49,639 nt of DNA, taken from positions 1-49,639 of the forward strand of contig CAMCLK010000037.1 of the NCBI GenBank assembly GCA_945875585.1, written 5' to 3'. The first letter of the stretch is position 1. The number at the start of each line of letters is the position of its first letter. The notes under the pieces are model-generated. The model worked only from the letters and a program-made list of their open reading frames with translations, was not told where the DNA came from and ran no database searches. The position numbers and the translations under genes were made by a program. Of this stretch, positions 18,674 to 26,675 are shown piece after piece. This stretch comes from Candidatus Kuenenia stuttgartensis (GTDB lineage: Bacteria > Planctomycetota > Planctomycetia > Gemmatales > Gemmataceae).

Positions 18674-19258
18674 TTAGCTGGTTGATTCAACAGAAACGGA
18701 ATCCAGTGAGGGGCGTGATCTCATCCACTCGTGGACACTCATTCCAATTAAGCCACCGATACACCATCCAGCAATGACGTCGGTAGGCCAATGCACTCCC
18801 AAATAAATACGGCTTACCCCCATGGCAAGCACCCACATGAAACCAGTAGAGGCAAGAAGCCACCACAGTCGTTTGTTTTGAACAACCGTGGCAAGTATTG
18901 AAAGGACTAGCACAATAAACAGCGCATTATTGGAGGCGTGCCCGCTCGGAAAGCTCAAACTGGTGATGGTTGAATCGGGAACAGCCCATGGAACGATATT
19001 CGGTCGTTCTCTGGCGACTGTTTGCTTGATCAATTCAACCAAAAGGACGCCTGCCGACATTCCTAAAAGGGTTGCAAAACCACGAAAGCGCAGGCTAGAT
19101 TTTGCAAAACAAATTCCAGCAACAACGCAGGTCATTATTGCCAGAGGAAAGGTTCCACCCAAGGTACTGATGGCGACCATGAACGAAGTGACCGCTGGCA
19201 CTCTTCCTTGATTTAGTCCATAAAGTAAACCGTGATCGAGGCCTTCGAGGCTGAACAT
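18674..19258 (-). CDS. PAP2-family membrane phosphatase
   Basis: 194 residues from ATG 19258 with about five hydrophobic segments. The three PAP2/acid-phosphatase motifs are present in order: KQTVARERPN (KxxxxxxRP), FPSGHASN (PSGH) and SRIYLGVHWPTDVIAG (SRxxxxxHxxxD). Members dephosphorylate lipid phosphates such as phosphatidic acid or undecaprenyl diphosphate at the membrane. The size fits the BcrC/PgpB type. It is downstream of nothing obvious and divergent from the dehydrogenase gene at 19.4 kb. Confidence 0.92.
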   Translation of the reverse strand: MFSLEGLDHGLLYGLNQGRVPAVTSFMVAISTLGGTFPLAIMTCVVAGICFAKSSLRFRGFATLLGMSAGVLLVELIKQTVARERPNIVPWAVPDSTITSLSFPSGHASNNALFIVLVLSILATVVQNKRLWWLLASTGFMWVLAMGVSRIYLGVHWPTDVIAGWCIGGLIGMSVHEWMRSRPSLDSVSVESTS

Positions 19259-19383
19259 AATGGTGAGTCCACTTCCAAGGCAGTATGTATCGACTGGCCG
19301 TTGACAGTTTGATCTCTAATGCTATTGGGCACAAGATCTACGCAAATCTTGCGATCTACCAACCTTTTCTCCCGAGTTTGCTC

Positions 19384-20367
19384 ATGTCTTCCAAACCAGT
19401 GATTGTTGTGCCGGATTATTTGACAGAATGCGCCATAGAACGCGAGGTTTATGGGCCCGAGGCTACCATTCGCCTTCTGGGTGCTACAGATGAAAGCCAG
19501 ATTCTAGACGCCGTTGAAGATGCAGATGTTGTGCTTCTCTATCACGACATTGTGCTGACCGACCGATCAATCAGCCGGATGCGTCGTTGCCGGGCAATTG
19601 TTCGCTGTGGAGTCGGCTTCAACAATATTGACATTAAAGCTGCAGGAAACGCCGGCATAGTTGTCTGCAATGTACCTGATTACGGAACGGAAGATGTGGC
19701 GGACCATGCGTTGATGCTGATGCTTGCATCAACAAGGAAATTGGTGCCGTCGCATGAGGCAATCCGGCAGGGGCAATGGGATTCTGGGATTGTATTTGGT
19801 ACACCCCGCCTGCGCGGCAAAACCCTTGGTTTGATTGGATGCGGTCGCATAGGTACAGCAATGGCGTTGCGGGCCCGTGCATTGGGTATGGAAATTGCCT
19901 TTTACGATCCGCATGTTCGTCCTGGTACCGACAAGATGCTGGGAATCAGGCGGGTTTGGACGTTGGAAGACCTGATGCGGCAATCACCGTTTATCAGTTT
20001 GCATTGCTGGCTGGATGAAGGCAGCCGTCACATTATTAACAATGATTCGTTGAAGCATTGCGTTCAAGGGACAGTGTTGGTGAATACAGCGCGAGGAGGC
20101 TGTGTTGACGAATCAGCTTTATTGGCAGCGCTGGAAGACGGGCGCCTCGCCGGTGCGGGATTGGATGTTTCAGAGGAAGAACCAGTTCAAACGCAGGCCC
20201 TGAGGATGCATCCCCGAGTTGTGTGGACGCCCCATGTTGCCTATCATTCGGTAGAAGGATACCGAGAAATGCGATTGAAGGGGGCGGAAGAAGGGCTGCG
20301 AGCCATCACGGGAAGAGCTCTTCTAAACCCTGTGAACAAGTCGTTTATTCGGGAATCGCGAACGTAG
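19384..20367 (+). CDS. D-2-hydroxyacid dehydrogenase, CtBP/SerA-like
   Basis: 327 residues from ATG 19384 (MSSKPVIVVPDY); the frame continues upstream to 19285 without support. The N-terminal part has RCGVGFNNIDIKAAGNAGI. The NAD-binding motif is LGLIGCGRIGTAMALRARAL, followed by FYDPHVRPG. The catalytic residues lie in NTARGGCVDE (Arg), a Glu in SEEEPVQ and TPHVAYHS (His). The sequence most resembles the C-terminal-binding-protein group of the family, which includes dehydrogenases of unknown substrate as well as phosphoglycerate dehydrogenase. There is no ACT domain. It may reduce a 2-keto acid. It is separated from the following operon by 238 bases in which I see no gene. Confidence 0.88.
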   Translation: MSSKPVIVVPDYLTECAIEREVYGPEATIRLLGATDESQILDAVEDADVVLLYHDIVLTDRSISRMRRCRAIVRCGVGFNNIDIKAAGNAGIVVCNVPDYGTEDVADHALMLMLASTRKLVPSHEAIRQGQWDSGIVFGTPRLRGKTLGLIGCGRIGTAMALRARALGMEIAFYDPHVRPGTDKMLGIRRVWTLEDLMRQSPFISLHCWLDEGSRHIINNDSLKHCVQGTVLVNTARGGCVDESALLAALEDGRLAGAGLDVSEEEPVQTQALRMHPRVVWTPHVAYHSVEGYREMRLKGAEEGLRAITGRALLNPVNKSFIRESRT

Positions 20368-20605
20368 TCAGGTGCAAGGTGTGCTAATCGGGAGATGCGG
20401 AATAATTGGTGCAAACCGTGAGTCCAGAGCCCAATAGCTGTAATCTTTCAGTGTTTTCCTGTTTCTCTAATTTACACAAGCATCCCATTTTGCAATTATT
20501 AGTCCATCAACACGCGAGGGTTGCCTGTCAGGAATCCAGCGAGTAGAACACGGTTTTGTTTCGGCCTCGTGCGAGGCCTTGGCCAGCGGTTGGCGGTGGA
20601 AGGCG

Positions 20606-21088
20606 ATGCAGTTTCATCTCATCGACAAGATTGTTGACTGCCAGCCGGGCAAGCATTTGACGGCAATGAAGAATTTGACACTGGGTGAGGAGTATCTGGG
20701 TGATCATTTCCCCGGTTTTCCTGTGATGCCCGGGGTATTAATGTTGCAGACTGTGGTTGAGGCGGCATCTTGGTTGTTACGGATTACTGAAGACTACCGT
20801 TTCAGCATCATTGCATTGAGGGAAGTCAAGAACGTTAAATATGGTTCGTTCATGGAACCTGGGCGCACGATGAAGGTTCATGTAGAAGTTCAGGAGCTTG
20901 GGTCATCCGAAGCTGTGTTCAAGGGACGTGGCGAGTGTGATGGGGCCTCTACAGTTTCAGGTCGTATTGTGTTGGCCCGGTACAACTTGTCAGATCGTAG
21001 CCCTGAGATGAAAGATCTGGACCGTGATATCATCGATGGATTGCAACGGCGGCATCGAATTTTGACGATTGGCGGAATGAAAGGTTGA
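20606..21088 (+). CDS. hotdog dehydratase FabZ-like, variant active site
   Basis: 160 residues from ATG 20606 (GGAAGG just upstream). It is a single hotdog fold of the FabZ/FabA type with GDHFPGFPVMPGVLMLQTVVEAASW. The catalytic His is present (His34), but the Glu that follows in FabZ (in the GVLxxEAMAQ segment) aligns with Gln48, so the canonical acid is missing. The gene is first in the fatty-acid/polyketide-like operon, 10 bases before fabG. It may be the structural partner of the second dehydratase (22.46 kb), as in aryl-polyene systems where two unlike hotdog subunits pair. It could also act on ACP-bound 3-hydroxyacyl groups by itself. Confidence 0.85.
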   Translation: MQFHLIDKIVDCQPGKHLTAMKNLTLGEEYLGDHFPGFPVMPGVLMLQTVVEAASWLLRITEDYRFSIIALREVKNVKYGSFMEPGRTMKVHVEVQELGSSEAVFKGRGECDGASTVSGRIVLARYNLSDRSPEMKDLDRDIIDGLQRRHRILTIGGMKG

Positions 21089-21098
21089 GGCTTGAAAT

Positions 21099-21860
21099 AT
21101 GACGCTTCAAGGAAAAATTGCGGTCGTGACCGGCGGTAGCAGGGGCATAGGTCGTGCCATTGCTGAAGGCTTGGCGGACCAGGGAGCCAAAGTTGTTGCC
21201 GTATACCGCGGCAGCAAAGAGGCAGCAGAAGAGTTAGAAAATGCTGTCACCGGTCGCGGTGGCATCTTGAAAATCATGCAATGCGATGTTTCGGATGAGG
21301 AGCAGGTGAAAGCCCTGTTTGCGCATGTTGAGTCCGATCTTGGACCCGTGGACATCTTGGTGAACAATGCCGGGGTGATTCACGACGATTTGTTCGTGCG
21401 GATGGAATCGAAAGATTGGAACAAGGTGTTGCAGACAAACCTCAACGGCACATTGAACTGCTGTCATGCTGTAGCTTTCGCCATGATGAGGAAGCGGTCT
21501 GGTAGAATTATCAATATTTCGAGCGTGGCAGCCGATTTTGTGAATGTAGGGCAAACGAATTATGCGGCTAGCAAGGGTGCTATCAACGCATTCACTAGGG
21601 CCTTGGCCATGGAATTGGCTCCTCGCGGTGTAACAGTCAACGCGATTGCGCCGGGCTTCATTGAGACAGACATGAGCGCCGCTGTGCGTAATCGCGCTGG
21701 TGACAAGCTGAAGGACTTTATACCGATGCGGCGCTTGGGGCAGCCATCGGATATTGCGCGAGTAGCGCTTTTTCTGGCGGGAGATGGTGGTAGTTACGTG
21801 ACAGGGCAGGTGATTACGGTGGATGGGGGATTGAGTCTTGGGCCACCGCCTGCGAAGTAA
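21099..21860 (+). CDS. fabG: 3-oxoacyl-ACP reductase FabG-type
   Basis: 253 residues from ATG 21099. It is a classical short-chain dehydrogenase: cofactor loop TGGSRGIGRA (11-20), NNAG (89-92), and the catalytic Ser142, Tyr155 and Lys159 (in NYAASKGA). The C-terminus has IAPGFIETDM and YVTGQVITVDGG, both typical of FabG. It should reduce 3-ketoacyl-ACP to 3-hydroxyacyl-ACP with NADPH. Position between a dehydratase and an ACP in an operon fits this role exactly. It may be a second, pathway-dedicated FabG rather than the housekeeping enzyme, since the malonyl transferase and KAS III genes are not here. Confidence 0.93.
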   Translation: MTLQGKIAVVTGGSRGIGRAIAEGLADQGAKVVAVYRGSKEAAEELENAVTGRGGILKIMQCDVSDEEQVKALFAHVESDLGPVDILVNNAGVIHDDLFVRMESKDWNKVLQTNLNGTLNCCHAVAFAMMRKRSGRIINISSVAADFVNVGQTNYAASKGAINAFTRALAMELAPRGVTVNAIAPGFIETDMSAAVRNRAGDKLKDFIPMRRLGQPSDIARVALFLAGDGGSYVTGQVITVDGGLSLGPPPAK

Positions 21861-21980
21861 CGGATCAGTCAGTGCCCGGGACTTTCTTCCCGGACTTGTT
21901 ACCGGTTGCGGGCCGGTACAAGTAGTTCAGAAAGGGCTTGGTGCTCTTTCGATAGTGTTTCCGCAAAAGGGATGATTCCA

Positions 21981-22382
21981 ATGGCAAGCCACGAAGATGT
22001 TCTGCGTAAAGTTTCCTCCACGTTGGTAGAAGCTCTGAATATCGATGAAGACGAAATTAAGCCCGCCTCAACCCTGGCAGGCGATTTGGGTGCTGAATCG
22101 ATCGATTTTCTTGACATCGTTTTCCGTCTTGAACGTGAATTCGGCATCAAGATTCCCCGCGAAGAGCTTTTCCCAGAAGTGGCTCAGACTTCAGATATCG
22201 AACTCCTTCGCGACGGAAAGTACACTGCCAAAGGCCTCGCAGAGCTCAAGAAGAGCCTTCCTTTTGCAAACTTCGATGATTTTGAGAAAAACCCCGAAGC
22301 AGCACTGTTCGGTAATCTTTTCACAGTGGACATGATTGCCCGGTTTGTTCAGGACAAGCTGGTTCGCTCCGGCAAGGCCTGA
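21981..22382 (+). CDS. acyl carrier protein with C-terminal extension
   Basis: 133 residues from ATG 21981, which has AAGGG about 9 bases upstream; the ATG at 21972 is too close to it. The carrier motif is GAESIDFLDIVFRLEREFGI, with Ser40 as the phosphopantetheine site (DSL replaced by ESI). Typical ACPs have ~80 residues. The extra ~45 residues after helix 3 include FANFDDFEKNPE and a last helix MIARFVQDKL, so the domain is either enlarged or carries a docking segment. It should hold the growing acyl chain for the neighbouring ketosynthase pair. Confidence 0.9.
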   Translation: MASHEDVLRKVSSTLVEALNIDEDEIKPASTLAGDLGAESIDFLDIVFRLEREFGIKIPREELFPEVAQTSDIELLRDGKYTAKGLAELKKSLPFANFDDFEKNPEAALFGNLFTVDMIARFVQDKLVRSGKA

Positions 22383-22460
22383 GGTATGGCATAAACCGAG
22401 GTGGCCCGACGGATACATTCGGGCTAGCCCGGTTGGTTGTTCTTGCCGAGGTAATGTGTG

Positions 22461-22955
22461 ATGCGCTGGATCTGGATCGACCGTTTTGTTGAATTTGAAA
22501 GTGGGAAACGCGCCAAGGCGGTGAAAAACCTATCGGCGGCTGAAGATCACTATGCGCAGCATTTTCCTGGCTATCCAGTGATGCCCGCAACGTTGATTTT
22601 GGAAGGATTGGCGCAGACTGGTGGCATTCTCGCCGGTGAAGCAAACGCATTCAGGGAAAAGGTTGTCCTTGGAAAAATCAACAAAGCCCGCTTTTCCCGT
22701 GAATTTCTTGCAGGCGAAACCCTCGAATATGAGGTCGAACTGGTGCACATGAGGCCAGAAGGTGCCACAGTAGTGGGTAAGGTTTTGGTTGAAGGCGAAG
22801 TTGCTGCTGAAGCCGAGATATTTTTTGCCCACTTAGATCAGTCTAGGTCTAAGCAGGCATTCGGCGAATCGAACTTCGTGTTCACCGGAGAAATGAAGCA
22901 CCTGCTTGATCAAGCTCGCCGGGCAGGTGCCACCAATCATGGCACGGTGGTGTGA
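22461..22955 (+). CDS. hotdog dehydratase FabZ-like, canonical active site
   Basis: 164 residues from ATG 22461 (GTG 22458 is possible; GAGG at 22448-22451 serves either). The motif AQHFPGYPVMPATLILEGLAQTGG keeps both the catalytic His34 and Glu48 of FabZ. It is clearly paralogous to the first hotdog gene of the operon but is the one with an intact catalytic pair. It should dehydrate 3-hydroxyacyl-ACP to trans-2-enoyl-ACP. There is no enoyl reductase gene in the operon, which would leave double bonds in place if the pathway has no outside reductase (inference). Confidence 0.88.
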   Translation: MRWIWIDRFVEFESGKRAKAVKNLSAAEDHYAQHFPGYPVMPATLILEGLAQTGGILAGEANAFREKVVLGKINKARFSREFLAGETLEYEVELVHMRPEGATVVGKVLVEGEVAAEAEIFFAHLDQSRSKQAFGESNFVFTGEMKHLLDQARRAGATNHGTVV

Positions 22956-23000
22956 TTGGCGGTTAGGTCTAAGGCTTCGTGATCACAGGGATGAATCAGC

Positions 23001-24287
23001 ATGGCTTCTCAAGTAAGGAGAGCAGTGATCACCGGCGCCGGGGCGCTTTGTGCTGTGGGAGATGATCCTGCCAGCATTTGGCAGGCCTGGCGCGACGGTC
23101 GCAGCGGTGTGAAGCCTATCTCGTTATTTGATTCATCCGGACTTCCAGTTCGGATCGCAGGTGAAATGACTGGGTTTGATGCCAAAAACTTCATGGAAAA
23201 GAAGGATCGCAAGCAACTCAGAGTGATGGCAAGGACCATTCAGCTTGCAGTAGCATCATCCCAGAAAGCCCTTGAAGATTGTCAGGTAGACAAATCCAAG
23301 CTCGATAAAACCCGTTTTGGCGTCATTTTCGGGGCGGGGCTTATCGCATCCGAACTTCCAGAACTAGCTGATGCAGCCCACAAATCGGCACTCCCGGAAC
23401 GGGGCAAAATTGATTTGGATGTTTGGGGGCGGGAAGGGATTCCAGTTATCCAACCGCTATGGATGCTGCGTTACCTCCCGAACATGTTAGCGTGTCAGGT
23501 TTCGATTCTGCACGATGCTCAAGGCCCAAACAATTCCATCACTCAAGACGATGTAGCCGGCCTTTTGGCAGTTGGTGAAACGTTGCGCATTATGCGCCGT
23601 GACCATGGCGATTTCTTTTTGGTGGGTGGTGGTGACAGCCGTATCAACCCGGTTAGTCTTTCTCGGCAGTCCCTGTTTTTCCCGATGGCGCGTCGAATTG
23701 AAGATCCGCACCTTGCATGCCGTCCATTTGATGTTGCGCGCGAAGGCCTTGTGCTTGGTGAAGGTTGCGGTGTTCTGGTAGTTGAAGAACTTGAGCATGC
23801 AAAATCTCGCGGCGCTTCTATTCAGGCGGAGCTCGTGGGATTCGGCGCTGCTTTTGACGTGCGGCTTGATGGTGAGGGCATGGCACGCGCTATCAGAATA
23901 GCCCTAGATCAGGCTGGCGCCAAATCTAGCGATGTGGACCATGTAAATGCATGTGGTTACGGAACAGCATGCGAGGACATTTTGGAGTCGCATGGAATTG
24001 CTTTGGCATTCAAAGATAGGCCGACTCCGGTTCCAGTGACCACGCTGAAGGCCTGCACGGGCCATACTGGAGCGGCGTCAGGTACTCTTGAATTGATTAC
24101 TGCCGTTCAGTGCCTGATTCGTGGAGAAGTCCCAGCCACGCTCAATCATCAAACTACGGATCCGAAGTGTCCCGTGACGGTAATATCCGGCGCGGCTCGA
24201 AAGATGGAAAAACCGCTCATCGTTAAAACCGGTTTCACCCGCGAGGGGCAGTGTGCGGCAGTTGTCTTGCGGCGCTGGAACGGTTGA
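23001..24287 (+). CDS. ketosynthase-like chain-length-factor subunit, no catalytic Cys
   Basis: 428 residues from ATG 23001. The thiolase/KAS fold is clear: RRAVITGAGALCAVG at the start, REGLVLGEGCGVLVVEELEHA in the middle and CTGHTGAASGTLELI near the end. At the nucleophile position the usual TAC is replaced by TQDDVAG, so the Cys is Asp184. The first catalytic His (NAHGT) is replaced by NACGY (Cys318), while the second His (GHTG, His355) remains. This is the pattern of a KS-beta or chain length factor, which pairs with an active ketosynthase, here the next gene 25 bases downstream. It is unlikely to condense acyl chains alone. The bacterial CLF of type II PKS has Gln at the Cys position. 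Confidence 0.88.
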   Translation: MASQVRRAVITGAGALCAVGDDPASIWQAWRDGRSGVKPISLFDSSGLPVRIAGEMTGFDAKNFMEKKDRKQLRVMARTIQLAVASSQKALEDCQVDKSKLDKTRFGVIFGAGLIASELPELADAAHKSALPERGKIDLDVWGREGIPVIQPLWMLRYLPNMLACQVSILHDAQGPNNSITQDDVAGLLAVGETLRIMRRDHGDFFLVGGGDSRINPVSLSRQSLFFPMARRIEDPHLACRPFDVAREGLVLGEGCGVLVVEELEHAKSRGASIQAELVGFGAAFDVRLDGEGMARAIRIALDQAGAKSSDVDHVNACGYGTACEDILESHGIALAFKDRPTPVPVTTLKACTGHTGAASGTLELITAVQCLIRGEVPATLNHQTTDPKCPVTVISGAARKMEKPLIVKTGFTREGQCAAVVLRRWNG

Positions 24288-24312
24288 TACGGCAGCAATT
24301 GGAGTGGCGGAC

Positions 24313-25623
24313 ATGGCCTTTGGCAAAAGACGGGTCGTTATCACAGGCATGGGCGCGATTACTCCTTTGGGGCAATCTGTAGACTCGATGTTTCAGGCAC
24401 AACTCGAAGCGCGTTCAGGCGTATCAACAATCACGCGTTTCGATGCGCGATCATTTCCAACAAAATTTGCTGCGGAAGTTCACGATTTTGATCTCGGCAG
24501 ATGGTTCAAAGATACGACACGGTGGAATCATTGTGGCGTGAATAGTATGTTTGCCGCTGCCGCCGCTCAGCAGGCTCTCGACCAATCAGGTTTGCTAGGA
24601 CTTCTTGCGACGGGAAAGACCGACGCCAATCGATTCGGAATTTATCTTGGATCAGGAGAGGGTATTCAGGACTTTGACAATTTGATGTGGGAAGCCGCCA
24701 AATCATACGACCCATCAACGCGGACTTTGAACTATCCGGTTTTTTGCAAAGGAGCAAGAGAGTCGTTTCACGCCGAATCCGAGGAAGAGCAGGAATTACA
24801 CAGCACTGCTCGCCACCTTGCGGGGCATTTTGGCCTTGGTGGACCAAACTATAACTGCCTGACGGCCTGTGCTGCTAGTGCGCAAGCACTTGGTGAAGCG
24901 TTGGATATGATTCGTTATGGCGATGTGGATGTAGTTTTGGCGGGTGGCGCTCATAGCATGATCCACCCTTTTGGAGTTACCGGGTTTAATTTGTTGACTG
25001 CACTAAGCACTCGCAATGACAATCCCCGTGGAGCTTCCAGACCATTTGATCGCGAACGAGATGGATTTGTTCTTGCCGAGGGAGCTGGGATGCTGGTTCT
25101 CGAGGAACTGGAACACGCCAAAGCTCGGGGCGCAATTATTCATGCGGAATTGACAGGATATTTTTCCACTGCTGATGCATTCCGTGTAACGGATAGCCAT
25201 CCTGAAGGTCGTGGCGCTATCGCTTGCATAGCTGGCGCCCTTCGTGATGCAGGCGTGACCCCTGCGCAAATTGGTTACATCAACGCTCATGGCACCAGTA
25301 CCCAAGTCAACGACCGTGTGGAATCCCTAGCGATCAAGCATGTTTTTGGCGACTATGCCCACTCGGTTCCCTGCAGCAGCATCAAGAGCATGATGGGGCA
25401 TCTGATTGCTGCCGCTGGCGCGGTGGAGCTTATCACCTGTGTTGAAGCCATGCGTCATGGTGTGCTTCCTCCCACCATCAATTATGAAAATCCTGATCCT
25501 GAATGCGATTTGGATTACATTCCCAATCAGGCGCGCAAGGTTCGGGCAGACCATTGCCTGAGTAACAGTTTTGGATTTGGTGGTCAAAATACATCCCTTG
25601 TTGTCAGCCGCTTCGCTGGTTGA
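24313..25623 (+). CDS. beta-ketoacyl-ACP synthase (KS-alpha, FabF-like)
   Basis: 436 residues from ATG 24313 (GGAG 8 bases upstream). It has a full KAS II catalytic set: Cys186 in LTACAAS, His326 in NAHGTST and His363 in MMGHLIAAAG, plus SFGFGGQN at the end. Compared with FabF there is an insertion of ~35 residues at about 125-165, rich in acidic residues (HAESEEEQE). It should extend an ACP-bound chain with malonyl-ACP. The inactive homologue just upstream suggests that the two form a KS/CLF heterodimer. Confidence 0.92.
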   Translation: MAFGKRRVVITGMGAITPLGQSVDSMFQAQLEARSGVSTITRFDARSFPTKFAAEVHDFDLGRWFKDTTRWNHCGVNSMFAAAAAQQALDQSGLLGLLATGKTDANRFGIYLGSGEGIQDFDNLMWEAAKSYDPSTRTLNYPVFCKGARESFHAESEEEQELHSTARHLAGHFGLGGPNYNCLTACAASAQALGEALDMIRYGDVDVVLAGGAHSMIHPFGVTGFNLLTALSTRNDNPRGASRPFDRERDGFVLAEGAGMLVLEELEHAKARGAIIHAELTGYFSTADAFRVTDSHPEGRGAIACIAGALRDAGVTPAQIGYINAHGTSTQVNDRVESLAIKHVFGDYAHSVPCSSIKSMMGHLIAAAGAVELITCVEAMRHGVLPPTINYENPDPECDLDYIPNQARKVRADHCLSNSFGFGGQNTSLVVSRFAG

Positions 25624-25656
25624 TTTGACCCGTGCCGAGTGGCCTGAGGTATTCAC

Positions 25657-26655
25657 TTGCTTTGGATTATTGTAGCAGTCATTGCTGTACTTCTTTTGAT
25701 CCCGGCTTTGGCATTGCTGGCGCTTTGGTTATATATTTATATTTACTTCCTTAAGTATGTTGTTCGTATTTTTCAGGAACGTCCTCTTTTTGCAATTAAT
25801 CGTGGCCAACCTGAGGAAGGTGCCGAAGATTTTTCCATCGAGGTTGCTGGTGGTTCCGTGATCAGAGTCTGCCTTTTGCACTGCATAGGGCCACGTCGCG
25901 GAGTTGTGCTTTTTTCACCTGAATTCGGTTCCAATCGCTGGTCATGCCGCGAGTATTCACCATTCCTTAGGGAAGCCGGTTATGACGTTATTGGTTATGA
26001 ACCACGTGGTCAGGGAGAAAGCGACGGTATTTCAGGATATCAACCATTACACTGGGTGACCGATTACGAGGTTGCCGATGTGAACGCGATTTTAGGGTGG
26101 TTGAAAACTCGCTATGGAGATTCCATTACAGGAATTGGCGTGATTGGTCTGAGCAAGGGAGCAGGCGCGGCCACAGTGGCCGCTGCAAACGACCAGTATA
26201 TCCGCTGCCTTGTGACAGATGGGATGTTCGCGATTTATACAACTGTTGTTCCATACATGCGCCAGTGGGTTCGGATTTACAGCAAAATGCACTGGGTGCA
26301 CAACCTTCTCCCAGATTGGTTTTACGGGTCTCTGGCTCACGTATGCTGTTGGCGTGTCGAACAGGAAAGACGTTGTCGATTTTCCAAGGTTGAAATAGCA
26401 TTGCGGAGGCTGGGCAATCGACCGCTCCTTATGATCAACGGAGAAAAGGATAGTTATATTCGTTCTGCCATGGCCATGAAATTATTCGATATTGCCTGTC
26501 GCTCGGGCAAGGCATCACATCAATTTTGGTTGGCTCCTGGTGCAAGGCACAACGAGGCTATAGCCAGGCATCCGGAAGAATACAAAAGACGGGTTCTTGA
26601 ATTTTTTGACGGCAACCTTGGCTCTGAATCTAAAGTCCCTAGCAAGGGCGTTTAA
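25657..26655 (+). CDS. membrane-anchored alpha/beta hydrolase
   Basis: 332 residues from TTG 25657, supported by GAGG 7 bases upstream. A strongly hydrophobic N-terminal helix (about 1-33) anchors it, followed by an alpha/beta-hydrolase domain: RGVVLFSPEFGSNRWS, YEPRGQGES, the nucleophile elbow GLSKGAG (Ser166), Asp265 in NGEKDS and His298 in ARHNEA. It may release the product from the carrier protein as a thioesterase, or act on a membrane lipid. It follows the ketosynthase gene by 33 bases and precedes the GH3 gene by 20 bases, so it belongs to the operon. Confidence 0.87.
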   Translation: MLWIIVAVIAVLLLIPALALLALWLYIYIYFLKYVVRIFQERPLFAINRGQPEEGAEDFSIEVAGGSVIRVCLLHCIGPRRGVVLFSPEFGSNRWSCREYSPFLREAGYDVIGYEPRGQGESDGISGYQPLHWVTDYEVADVNAILGWLKTRYGDSITGIGVIGLSKGAGAATVAAANDQYIRCLVTDGMFAIYTTVVPYMRQWVRIYSKMHWVHNLLPDWFYGSLAHVCCWRVEQERRCRFSKVEIALRRLGNRPLLMINGEKDSYIRSAMAMKLFDIACRSGKASHQFWLAPGARHNEAIARHPEEYKRRVLEFFDGNLGSESKVPSKGV

Positions 26656-26675
26656 TGTGATTGAGGCCTAATCCT

